This document shows, in pieces, positions 11,026-21,875 of a stretch of DNA of 64,000 bases. Origin of the DNA: Corylus avellana (lineage: Eukaryota > Streptophyta > Magnoliopsida > Fagales > Betulaceae). Position 1 is the first letter of the stretch; every line of letters starts with the position of its first letter. Location: positions 2,338,583-2,402,582 of the forward strand of contig NC_081545.1 of the NCBI RefSeq assembly GCF_901000735.1. The letters run 5' to 3'. The position numbers were made by a program, and so were the translations under genes. The notes beneath the pieces are model-generated. The model saw only the letters and a program-made list of their open reading frames with translations, did no database searches and was not told the DNA's origin.

Positions 11026-12560
11026 ATGGATTCCAAGGCTCATGCAGTTTGTATTCCATTCCCAATTCAAAGCCACATAAAGGTCATGCTCAAATTTGCA
11101 AAGCTTCTCCACGGCAAAGATTTTCACATAACTTTTGTGAACACAGAGTTCAACCATCAACGTTTTCTGAAATCTGGAGGCCCCAAGTCCTTGGATGGTT
11201 TGTCTGACTTCCAAGTCAAAACCATTCTAGACAGCCTTCCTCCATCGGATTCCAACGCTACCCAAGACATTGAATCATTGATGCTCTTAGCGAATCCATT
11301 ATGGAAAACTTCTTGGCTCCATTTTCAGACATCCTTCTCGAACTCAACACTACTGCAACTTCTTCAAACAATCCTCCTGTGACTTGCATTATTGCAGATG
11401 GCTTCCTGGCATTCACTCACACTGCTGCTCGTGAGCTTGGAATCGCTATTTTAATGCTCTTCACTGTCTCTGCTTGCAGCTTATGGGTTTTATGCAGTTT
11501 CCCCGTCTCAGGGACAAAGGCGTCACACCCCTTAAAGGTATAACACAAAAGGGAAACACCCTTCTGAAATCATGGATTATCTCTAATATTATTATTGATT
11601 ACAAGTTTCCAAACTAAAAAAATAATAATAATAATAATAATTTATTTTTGCAGATGAGAGTTTTCTGACAAATGGGTTTCTAGACACAGTTATAAACTGG
11701 ATTCTAGGTATGACAGATATCCAATTGAGGGATCTCCCAAATTCTTTTATTACTACAAATCCAAATCATCATGTCTTCAAACTGACCGTTAAAGCAGTAG
11801 AGAGAGCTCCTAAAGCTTCAGGAATTGTTGTTCACACATTTGGCGCGTTAGAGCAGGAAGTTTTGGATGCTCTCTCCCCCATGTTTCCTTGTGTATATGC
11901 CATTGGCCCTCAGCAACTACTACTTAATCACTCACCGAAAGACCCTCTGAAATCAACTGGGTATAGGTTGTGGAAAGAAGAAACTGAGTGCCTTAATTGG
12001 CTTAACTCTAAGGCACCCAACTCAGTGATTTATGTGAACTTTGGCAGCATTAGTGTCATGACACCACACCAGCAAATAGCAAGTTCATGTTTCTGTGGAT
12101 AATTAGGCCTGATTTAGTTGTTGGTGATTCAGCGATTTTGCTACCTGAGTTTGTGGAAGAAACTAAAGGAAGAGGACTAATAATTAGCTGGTGCCCTCAA
12201 GAGGAAGTGCTTAACCACTCTTCCATTGGAGGGTTTTTAACTCACTGCGGGTGGAATTCGATTATTGAAAGTGTTTGTGCAGGTATGCCCATGATTTGTT
12301 GTCCATTCTTTGGGGATCAGCAAACAAACTGTAAGTGTGCTTGCAATGAATGGGGCATTGGCATTGAGATTGATAATGGTGCCAAGAGATGGAAAGTGGA
12401 GAAGATTGTGAGAGAGTTGATGGAGGGAAACAAGGGTAAGAAAATGAAGAAAAAGGTCATGGAGTGGAAAAAATTGGCCGAAGAGGCCACTAGTCCACAT
12501 GGGTCTTCATCCATCAACTTTGACAAGTTGGTGAATGATGCTATTTTATCAAAAGGATAG
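11026..12560 (+). pseudogene. UGT85-like pseudogene, three frameshifts
   Basis: A full two-exon UGT85 layout is present: exon 1 11026-11537, intron 11538-11653, exon 2 11654-12560. Compared with the intact paralog at 27043 it has an 8-bp insertion at about 11272-11279 after the CAAGACATT segment, a 1-bp deletion at about 11483 in the SLMGFM segment, and a 25-bp deletion at about 12072/12073 that removes most of LVEFGWGLA. Splice sites and the PSPG box (12190-12330) are still readable, so inactivation is recent. Each part could be mistaken for a short gene: frames 10963-11382, 11301-11543, 11710-12102 and 12087-12560 are all pieces of this one locus. Confidence 0.92.
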
Positions 12561-13530
12561 ATGTTTTAGAAGAAAGTGATAATTATGAAAAAAGTATCAT
12601 CATTTAAAAATCTGAGTATACTCTGCATCCATTTGATACTTTGATTGCTGCCCAACGGTTTGACTTGCTATACTCTGCATTTATTCATGGGAGAAAATTC
12701 AACTAAATTTAATATGAAAATAAATGACTTCATTTACCACATCTAATAATTCCATATAAAAATAAATGACACTATTCTAAAAATATCATTATTTTGAACT
12801 TGGAAGGGAACTAACTTAGTAAAATTTTAATATTTGACATATGGGAAAGCATATCCTTCTTCCAATCTTTCTTTTTTGTAAATACTCTTTAATATTTGAA
12901 TAAGGATTTTCTCTTCAAACCCACTCTAATTTTTTTTAATACCTTCAAGCATCTCATAAATATATAAACCTACTTAACTACCGCGCTCAAAAGAAACAAT
13001 ATCAAAGATACACGAAACCTCTTCCAAAAGAACGTGTTCATCACTAAGAGAAAGCGCTTCATTTGCTAGTCGATAGGCTTCTTCATGGCCACTACGTCTC
13101 ACATTTTCATCACTAAATCAGCACATTCAAACAAGTCAGCAATCCTATGATTCATTGATTCAAGGTCCACGTTTCATGCTTGGCAGCCGTAGTCTCCATA
13201 TTGATATGAGAAATGCTATTTTTCTTTCTCCTATCCAACTTCTATCCAACTCCATCCATACTTTTTTCAAATCTAACATTGAATCTGTAGTGGTGAATTT
13301 GAAAAAGAGTTAAACAAACGATATAGACAATAATTGAAAGAATAGCAGGTCTCTATTGATATACCAAGCATCCAACCGATTAGCCTTGAGAAGAGAAAAC
13401 TGACCTTGGCTAGGTTGTTGGCCTTGAGGTTGCCAAAACTCCATTGTTGGCCAACAAGACTTTTATCAATATGGAATTGATCAATTTATCTTTATTTTCT
13501 GTCTTTTCTTTTATGTTTCCTTTGTATTGC
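12561..13530. repeat. UGT downstream block, copy of 28585-29535
   Basis: Near-identical to the sequence after the intact gene ending at 28584, up to about 13520 (TTTATCTTTATTTTCT), where the copies part. It is non-coding. Confidence 0.8.
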
Positions 13531-14180
13531 GTCACATCCATTCCAAGCATGGACGAAACTAGGAATTTAGATTTAGGGGAGCCAAATTGTATCAAAAAAA
13601 TATTCCAATGACCAAAACAAATTGTGTTAGATTTGGGTTGACCTGACAACTCGTTAAGTGTCAGGCCTAACACAACCCGTTTACCTAAATTAATCAAACT
13701 CCTTAACTCTAACATGACCCATTAAAATAAGCAGGTGATACGATACAATCCGTTTGATAAACGTGTCATGTTGAGTTGACCCGATACGACCTCCAATAAA
13801 TAAGTTGTGTTGGGTTGACCAAAACACAATTCGCTTGACCTGTTATTTGATAGAAAAAAAAAAAATGTCAATCTATAAATTAAACTCATACGGCCTAAAC
13901 CAAGTCCCAAGCTGCTCAGGTGGTGAAATAGACTCAAAGCTTATTCTTTCCGAATATACTCTCATCTAGAGTAGATGCAAATGTCTACTTTCGTTGCTTC
14001 GATTGGCTTGGTACTTGGTAGGGAAATGTTTTCCTTTTATCTGGTCTCAAAACGATAATAAACTAAATGACACATGCATCCCTTCCCAGTTCCCCCAAAC
14101 ATATATAAACACCCCACGAAAGCAAAATTTGATCTCACATTATTTGTATTCATTTGTGTTGATGGTCATTGTGGGAGTTC
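13531..14180. repeat. Dispersed repeat followed by the second UGT downstream block
   Basis: 13620-13850 is the GGTTGACC-rich dispersed repeat also seen at 7110-7340. 13800-14150 matches 1-369 and 7780-8030. It belongs to the 3' side of the minus-strand UGT at 16241-17800, from which two insertions now separate it. Confidence 0.6.
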
Positions 14181-14466
14181 TAGGGCTGTGATTGGCAAAC
14201 CATTTCACGCCCTCAACACCACTATTCATGCACCATTTTTTCAAAAAATCATCATCAAAATATCTTCATTTTTTATATCATATTATTCATTTTCTTTATC
14301 ACATCAATTATTTTTTATTACTATTCAAATACAAAAATTAAAAACAAAAAAACACTATAAAACAAGACTTTTTCACCTTCAATACAAAAAATTCAAAACT
14401 TTATACTATAATCAATCCACGTGTGTTACAATAACATAGGCAAAATGATTTGCCAAACACACCCTA
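14181..14466. mobile_element. hAT-like MITE
   Basis: Starts TAGGGCTGTGATTGGCAAA and ends TTTGCCAAACACACCCTA, imperfect terminal inverted repeats of about 20 bp. The internal 286 bp is non-coding and AT-rich. It is inserted in the UGT downstream block relative to 8030. A clean 8-bp target duplication was not found. Confidence 0.5.
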
Positions 14467-14622
14467 GATTTGGTAAATGATGTCATTTATGTTCATATTA
14501 AATTTAGCTGGATTTTCTCCCATGAACACTATAACAAGTCAAACCCTTGGGCAGCAATCAAACGGATGCAAAGTATACATACCCAAAATTTTAAATGATG
14601 ATACTTTTTTCGTTATTATCAC

Positions 14623-15121
14623 GAAAAAATATAAAATAGCCCCTCAAACTACTAGTCATTTGCAATTTAGCCTCTTAATGTTCAAAATGTAATAAAGTAG
14701 CCTCCTAAACTACCAACCAGTTGCAATTAGGCCACTCCGTTAGTCAACACTGTCAAAATGGATGGAAAAGTAAAAACGACGTCGTTTTGTTAAGATAAAG
14801 TTACTAAAATGCCCTTTTACGAAAAAATTAAAAAAAAAAAAAAGCCCGTTGTCGTTTTGCTTTCAAAAAAAAAACCCTTACACGACAACCATATCAGACT
14901 TCTGTCCAGTAGTTTGTCACTTTATCTTCTTCATCCGGAACCCCTCCTGGCTCCAGTTCGTCACTTCCCTTCTCCACGCAGCTGCCCAACCTTCATTTAA
15001 CACATGCAGAGAGAGAGAGAGGGAGGGAGAATCAGAAGAGGGTGGTGGTGACTTTGATGATGGTTGAAGATGAAATGTAGCAGAGAAAATGGAGACAGCC
15101 AAAACTTTCCTTACAGACAAA

Positions 15122-15160
<39 letters not shown>

Positions 15161-16215
15161 TTCTTAATGGGCCCAGCAATCCTACCCCAACTGTCACCTA
15201 TTCTTCCACTGTCAGCCAACAACATTGTAAAGCTTTCTCCTTTCTCTTTCACCACGGCACCACCATTTTTCTCAATCTTTAATGGCTGCCTAATAGTAGA
15301 AATTCTGCATAAAAAACTAATGGATCGGTGTTAGATAAGCATTTGGGACCTCTCTTTTTGGCTGTCACAAAGATACCCACATGGAAAAAGTCTTTGTTTA
15401 CGTCAGGTTTTTTGCTGAATCTGCAGAAAACTCATCTTGATGTTTTGGAAAGCTTGATTTTTTTTTATTTTTTTTTTCCTGGGTTCCTTAGTGGTGAATT
15501 GGGGTCTTTCTTGGTGCTTGAAGCTTTGACATTTGGTGGGGTATTGGGAAAAAGCTTTGGATTCTGACTCCGAAATTTGGAAAACGAGTAATTTTGGTGT
15601 TTCAGGGGCTATATTTTTGGGCGTCTTCCATGGTACATTGGAGAGAATTGGAATTTTTACTTTTCACACCATCTCTTGATGTTTTAGCGACTGAAGCATT
15701 TGCACTGAGTGAAGATTTTAAATAGGTTTGGGTAAAGAGAGAATGTGCAAATTACCAGAATCATCAGTCTAACTGCGTTAGAAACGCTCAAAGTTGACGA
15801 GCGGTGAGCCGGAGAGGAGAAGGTTAACTGAAGTTTGGGCAGCTGTGTGGAGAAGGGAAGTGACGAACTGGAAGGGTTCCTGATAAAGAAGACAAAGAAG
15901 ACAAAGTGAGAAATTGCTGGACGGAAGTCTGATATGGTTGTCGTGCAAGGGTTTTTCTTTGAAAGCAAAACGAGAACGTTTAGTGAGCTTTTTTTTTTTT
16001 AATTTGATTTTTTTTCCTAAAAGGGAATTTTAGTAACTTTACCTTAACAAAACGACATCGTTTTTACTTTTCCATTTATTTTGATGGTATTGACTAACAG
16101 AGTAGCCTAATTGCAACTAGTTAATAGTTTAGGGGGCCATTTTATTACATTTTGAATATTATGGGGCTAAATTACAAATGACTGATAGTTTAAGGGGTCA
16201 TTTTATATTTTTCCC
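14623..16215. mobile_element. Mutator-like element with long TIRs, 1.59 kb
   Basis: Terminal inverted repeats of roughly 370 bp pair 14623-15000 with 15840-16215; the ends read GAAAAAATATAAAATAG and GGGAAAAATATAAAATG on opposite strands. The flanks carry a 10-bp duplication TTATTATCAC at 14613-14622 and 16216-16225. The paralogous site near 8170 is unoccupied. No transposase is visible. The interior (about 15000-15840) has a CT microsatellite and leader-like sequence that may be a captured gene 5' region, which I could not identify. The element splits the 3' flank of the minus-strand UGT just beyond its stop codon. Confidence 0.85.
15125..15157. repeat. (CT)n microsatellite
   Basis: Pure CT run inside the MULE. 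Confidence 0.9.
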
Positions 16216-16240
16216 TTATTATCACTTTCTTCTAAAACAT

Positions 16241-17800
16241 CTATCCTTTTGATAAAAGAACATCATTCACCAACTTGTCTAAGTTGATGGATGAAGACCC
16301 ATGTGGACCAGTGGCCTCTTCGGCCAATTTTTTCCACTCCATGGCCTTTTTCTTCATTTTCTTACCATTGTTTCCCTCCATCAACTCTCTCACAATCTTC
16401 TCCACTTCCCCTCTCTTGGCACCATTATCAATCTCAATGCCAATGCCCCATTCATTGCAAGCATACTTACAGTTTGTTTGCTGATCCCCAATGAATGGAC
16501 AACAAATCATGGGCACTCCTGCACAAACGCTTTCAATAATTGAATTTCACCCGCAGTGAGTTAAGAACCCTCCAATGGATGAGTGGTTAAGCACTTTCTC
16601 TTGAGGGCACCAACTTGTTATTAGTCCTCTTCCTTTAGTTTCTTCCACGAATTCAGGTGGCAAAATCTCTGATTCTCCAACAACTAAATCGGGCCTAATT
16701 ATCCACAAAAACGTGAACTTGCTATTTGCAAGTCCCCAACTAATCTCGGCCAACTGCTGTGGTGTCATGACAATGCCACTTCCAAAGCTCACATAAATTA
16801 CTGAGTTGGGTGCTTTAGAGCTAAGCCAATTAAGGCACTCAGTATCTTCTTCCAACAAGCTATACCCAATTGATTTAAGAGGATCTTTGGGTAAGTGATT
16901 AAATAGTAGTTGCTGAGGGCCAATGGCATATACGCAAGGAAACATGGGGGAGAGAGCATCCAAAACCTCTTGCTCTAACACGTCAAATGTGTGAACAACG
17001 ATTCCTGAAGCTTTAGGAGCTATCTCTATTGCTTCAACGGTCAGTATGAAGAAAGGATCATTTGGATTTGTAGTAATAAAAGTATTTGGGAGATCCCTCA
17101 ATCGAATATTTCTCATACCTGGAATCCAGTCTATAACTGTGTCTAAAAACCCATTTGTTAAATAACTCTCATCTGCAAAAAGAAATAATTTTTTTTTTTA
17201 GTTTGGAAACTTGTAATCAATAATAATATTAGAGATAATCCATGATTTCAGTAGGGTGTTTCCTTTTTGTGTTATACCTTTAAGGGGTGTGAAGCCTTTT
17301 TCCTTAAGACGAGGAAACTGCATACCACCCATTAAAGTGCAAGCAGCGATCGTGAAGAGCATTACAATAGGGATTCCAAGCTTTTGAGCAACAGTTTGAG
17401 TGAATGGCATGAAACCATCTGAGATGATGCATGTCACTGGAGGATTGTTTGAAGAAGTTGCAGTACTGTTGAGTTTGAGGAGGAGGTCTGAAAATGGAGC
17501 CAAGAACTTTTGCACAACGGATTCGGAAGCAACATCAACGTCTTGGGTAGCGTTGGGATCCGATGGAGGAAGGCTGTCTGAAATAGTTTTGAATTGGAAG
17601 TCAGGCAACCCATCTAAGGAGTTGGGACCTCCGGATTTCAGAAAACGTTGATGGTTGGACTCAGTGTTGACAAAGGTTATGTGAAAACCTTTGCCATAGA
17701 GAAGCTTTGCAAATTTGAGCATGGCCATTATGTGGCTTTGACCTGGCAAGGGAAGACAAACTGCATGAGCCTTTTCACCTTTTACTATCTTTGAATCCAT
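16241..17800 (-). pseudogene. UGT85-like gene inactivated by one nonsense codon
   Basis: Exon 1 is 17800-17278 and exon 2 is 17172-16241, with a 105-bp phase-1 intron and normal GT-AG sites. The predicted length is 484 residues, exactly as in the gene at 3644. The only defect seen is TGA at 16549-16547, where all paralogs have TGG: Trp383 of the HCGW motif, PSPG position 22. The truncated product would lack half of the UDP-sugar binding box. Everything downstream stays in frame to the normal stop, so this is either a very young pseudogene, a segregating allele or a sequence error. The N-terminal motif is QSHIMAM. A MULE lies 26 bp past the stop codon. Confidence 0.88.
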
Positions 17801-17833
17801 TTCCTTCTCTCTCTTTGCTCTAGTCCTCTGTGA

Positions 17834-17858
17834 ATATATATATATATATATATATATA
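17834..17858. repeat. (TA)n microsatellite in the UGT leader or promoter
   Basis: TA run 34 bp upstream of the minus-strand ATG at 17800; it overlaps where a TATA element would be expected. Confidence 0.8.
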
Positions 17859-18266
17859 ATTGTGGCTACAATTCGGCCCTTATCCTTTATCCCTTGACCT
17901 TGAACATATCATTTACCAGTTACGAGACAAATTAATATGCACTTAAACCAGAGGCTGCCAGCTCCTTCAAATGGGTAACGTCATTGCAAACGTTTCTAAC
18001 TTAACACGTGTCTTCATCTTTGAAAACAACACCCTCTCACGTCTCCTTCCCATCTGTTTCTGGGACCCAAAGTGAATGACCGTATACTAAAATCTGATTG
18101 TTTTATAATTATTTTATAATTAAAAAAAAATACACAAAAACTATATAAAAAAAAAAAATTAAGTGAAAAGTCTAAACCTATGTAAAAAAGTTTGAGAGCG
18201 TAAAAATGCATTTATACTAAAAAAATTCGTTTTTTTTTTTTTTTAAAAAAAAAGTCCATGTTTGAT

Positions 18267-18302
<36 letters not shown>

Positions 18303-19550
18303 CTCAAAGCCCAAAAAATGACTAAAATTTTTTTTTTTTTACAAAAGCTTAAAAATAAAATTTTTGTTAAAAAATACTTTTTTTACTTAAAAGCTATATT
18401 TTTCAAAGATAACATCAAACATGCTATTCACTTTTGGCATAAGGGGTTGATTGTTAACAACTTAATTAACAACCTCCCCTCTCTTGGATGCTACTTTATT
18501 TTATTTTATTTTTAAAAAAATAATTAACATTAAAATATTCAATTTTTATATCACGTCATTTGTTTTTTATTATTATACAAATAAAGAAATCACTGCAAAC
18601 AAAGATTTTTCATTTTTTAATACAATTTTTTTCCTTTTTTATACCAATCATTATTCTCATTTTTTTTCCACAAAAAGACATAAATAGTATTTAGGTAAAA
18701 GCACTCTTTGCAGCCTCACTAAAACAATTTTTTGGTTATTTTGGTAAAGCAATTTTGTGAAAATGTCTAAAATCTTTCATTTTTAGCCTCACCATTTTAC
18801 CGAAATAAAATTGTGAGTGAACAGTACTCACTAGCTTTATGGTTTGTTTGAAATTGCGTTTAAAAGGTTTAAAAGTAATTTTAACACTCAAAAAGTTTAT
18901 CCGAAGAAAAAAGTACTTGTTTGGTAAAAAAATTAGATTAGCGAAAGTGGATAATTAAAATAGTAAGGCTGATGTGGTGCTTTAAAAAAGTTGATAGTTA
19001 AAATAGAGAAAAAGGTACTTTTGTTATTTTAGGGAATAAAATTTGATGAGTTTGTAAAAATGCTCTAAAGAGAGTTTAACAAACAACCCCTAATTAATTA
19101 TTTAATTTTGTGTTAAATTCATTCGTCATTGATCACTTTCGGTCTCAGAGGCAACAAATAGGAAGGAGACCAGGGTGTTGTTATTCAAAGATGGAGGATG
19201 GAATTTAGTGAAGGTTGGATCTGCTTTAAGTCAACCGATTACTAAAACTGCTATCGTTTCCAAAAAGTAGTTTCTTTTTCAATGACATTTTGGACAATAT
19301 CCTACTCAGGAGAGGTGATTTTTAGCGCACGGGCGTGCATAAATAGTAAGCACGTCAGTATTAAAATATATATATATATTTTTTTATTGTTTAAATATAA
19401 TTTTAATAATATTTTAACACTGACATGTCTACTGTTCAAGCACGCCGGTATGCCAAAAACCACTACTTAGTAATAGACGTTTACAATGACATTGATCATT
19501 TGAAGGAAGTAGCCTCTTGTTCACGTGCATTTATGTATGGTAATTTATGT
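17859..19550. other. Intergenic, AT-rich, MITE-like debris
   Basis: 17965-17990 carries the GTAACGTCATTGCAAACG word of the UGT upstream blocks, inverted. 18270-18298 is a TA run. 18840-19095 has GTTTGTTTGAAATTGCG at one side and TTAACAAACAACCCC at the other, suggesting a hAT-like MITE. No gene recognised. Confidence 0.4.
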
Positions 19551-19552
19551 GT

Positions 19553-19592
<40 letters not shown>

Positions 19593-20152
19593 CGAGTTTT
19601 GGCTTAGAGAATGCGTAGAATTACGACATGTGTTCTCAATCAGTCCTATTAGAAAGTACTTAGAATTGCGACATATGGCATTTTAGATGTTAGCCTTTTA
19701 GTGAGACAATTAAAACATAAGAATTTTATTTGTAATGCATTAAATTGTCTAAATAAAAAAAAAAATAAAAGGTTTTCAAATTCTCTCTTTCTCTTTATCT
19801 AATTTTATTTTCGTTGCTTTATGTTTATATCTCAATATGAGAGAATTAAAATGTATAGGTTTTATTTGTAATATATTTAATTGTCTTAATGAAGAAAACA
19901 GAAGGTTTACAAATTCTCTCTCTATTTTTTTTTTTTTTATCTTTTCTTGCTTTCTCTTTATATTATTTGGAATGCATTTAATTTATATCTTAATGCAGAA
20001 AATAAAAGGTTCTCTTTATTTAATTTTCTTTTTATCTTCTCTTACTTTATGTTTATATCTCAATGTGAGACAATTAAAATGTATGAGATTTATTTGTAAT
20101 ATATTTAACTATCTTAACGAAAAAAGCAAAAAATTTACAAATTTTCTTTCTC

Positions 20153-21875
20153 CGGAAATCGGATCCAGTTCACGGCTTAGATCTTGCCACGTCCTTGAAA
20201 GCTAGTTAACGAAGGAAAAGAAAAAAAGTTGAAGTTAACGAGTTCTAAAGTGTGCACTCTCTGTCATTCCCCATGAAACTTTACACAGTGATCTCGGCTA
20301 CAACAGTCGTCTTTTTTCCTTTGTTTCATAGTAATGGTGGACATAATTTTCTTCTTCATCTTCGTTTTTCCTTTGTTTCATAGCAATGACTCTCTCCCCT
20401 CCATGGCCGTACGAAATGGCAGGGTTCTCCGGTTGGTAATCGAAAAGTGATGTTTTTAAAATGTTGGAATTTTCTTCTCTTTTCCATTCCAATGCTCAAT
20501 CGATTTTTTCCTTGCGTCACCTAAATTTCAGAATGTGAATTTAATGGACAGTTTATATACCTTGATTAATTTCTTGTAACAGAAAAGGCAACAAATTCTG
20601 CAAATTTTATTATTATTATTATTTTTAATGAATTAGATTTCATATACCACTAAAACAAATACAACAAAACCAGCAACCAACTGAACCCAAAAAAAGAATT
20701 AGAAAAAAACTGAAGGAAAAATGATACCAAAAGCCTAATAAAAGGCGCTATTTGTTATTTTTTTAGTATTTTGTCTTCGTTGTTACTTTTAAGCGTCTCA
20801 GAAGTTGACAGACAATGGAAACTTTGATGCTAAGGTGGTGAAAGAGATTGGGTCCATTGGGAGGTATCTAATTATGTAAGGACCTCATCTTTTGCCTGAA
20901 ACTTACGAGTGAGCTTTGTATGAGTATGAGTGCGTGCAGGCGCAGAGGTGAAAATGTTCGGATTCGAGCTTATTTTAACTGAATAGTAATTAGTAATGTT
21001 GCTCTTTCAGCACCAGTGGTAGGTGGCTCGACGCAAATCTTTGAGCTTTGGGGTGTAGAGAAGCTTCGGTGCCTGATAATACATTGTGTAGTCAGAGCGG
21101 GCAAGGGAAGGGCGACCCCTCACTTATAGTCTGTTACACTCTGTTTATGGGAACTAAAACAGAGGAAGTGGCCAACTGGTTTGGACGTGCAACGACGTGG
21201 CCTATAGCAATTATTGATGATGCAAACAACTTAACAAGTTATTTGCTTTAATGATTCCCAAATGTAAAACGTGACTTGGTGGTATTAAAACAATGAAGAC
21301 ATAGACTCCATAAAAGTACGTTAGCAAATGAATCAACTTACTCCTTTGTGATCAGAGGGACGTGAAGCCAATTCTTTCTTGGTGACAACATGGCCTTTAT
21401 TTAAGCCCACAAAGAGGCCAGTATTTGGCTGTTTATAAAAAATTAATGATGATGATGATTGATGAAGAACCCGAATGAAGGAATGGTTGCCAACGCGGAG
21501 AAGTCTGTTGTTTCGTACGGCCATGGAGTCAACTAAAAGCCTAAAGGGAGAGTCATTGCTAGTGAATATCACGGCGTTTCTCGCCCCTAAGTCTACAACC
21601 GGAGTTTGGAGACGAAGACGACGAAGAAGATGATGTCCACCATGACGGCAAAACAAAGGCAAAACGACGACGTTGTAGCTAAAACCAGTGTGTAAAGTGT
21701 AAACTTCTGGGTAATGACTGAGAGCGCACGCACTTCCAGAGCCCGTTAAATTCAACGTTTTATTTTCTTCCGTTAACTAGCTTTTTCTTCATTTTAAAAG
21801 CTTGGCAATTTTTCACCGTTAGATCTTTTAGAAAAATTTGAGCCGTGAACTGGAAATGGAGAGGATCTGATTCCC
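20153..21875. mobile_element. Pack-MULE-like element carrying an RPL36 fragment
   Basis: Terminal inverted repeats start GGAAATCGGATCC on the left and GGAATCAGATCC on the right strand. They share CAGTTCACGGCT, AAGCTAGTTAACG and, further in, CCATGGCCGTACGAAA, so the arms are about 300-390 bp (20153-20450 and 21480-21875). Between them is unique sequence including an RPL36 exon. No transposase is seen. A target duplication is not clear because both flanks are CT-rich. Confidence 0.7.
21342..21431 (-). pseudogene. Captured fragment of ribosomal protein L36 (eL36)
   Basis: The minus strand reads [14 protein letters not shown]... through ...[11 protein letters not shown], the N-terminal 30 residues of plant eL36 lacking the first codons. 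A GTAAGT splice donor follows immediately at 21341-21336, as at an exon-intron border, so genomic DNA rather than a cDNA was captured. Two changes from the usual KKELAPRPSDRKG are seen (P to S, R to H). The rest of the protein is absent, so this is a non-functional fragment inside the MULE, although frame 21755-21333 is open through it. Confidence 0.8.

Noticed and set aside
14917..15334. Several overlapping open frames rich in Ser-Leu or Arg-Glu
   Set aside because: They arise from the CT/GA microsatellite at 15125-15157 inside the MULE; low-complexity translation, no domain.
21048..21251. Plus-strand frame with a GTKTEEVANWFGRA segment inside the RPL36-bearing MULE
   Set aside because: It looked like a possible second captured fragment, but I could not tie it to a family; no claim is made.
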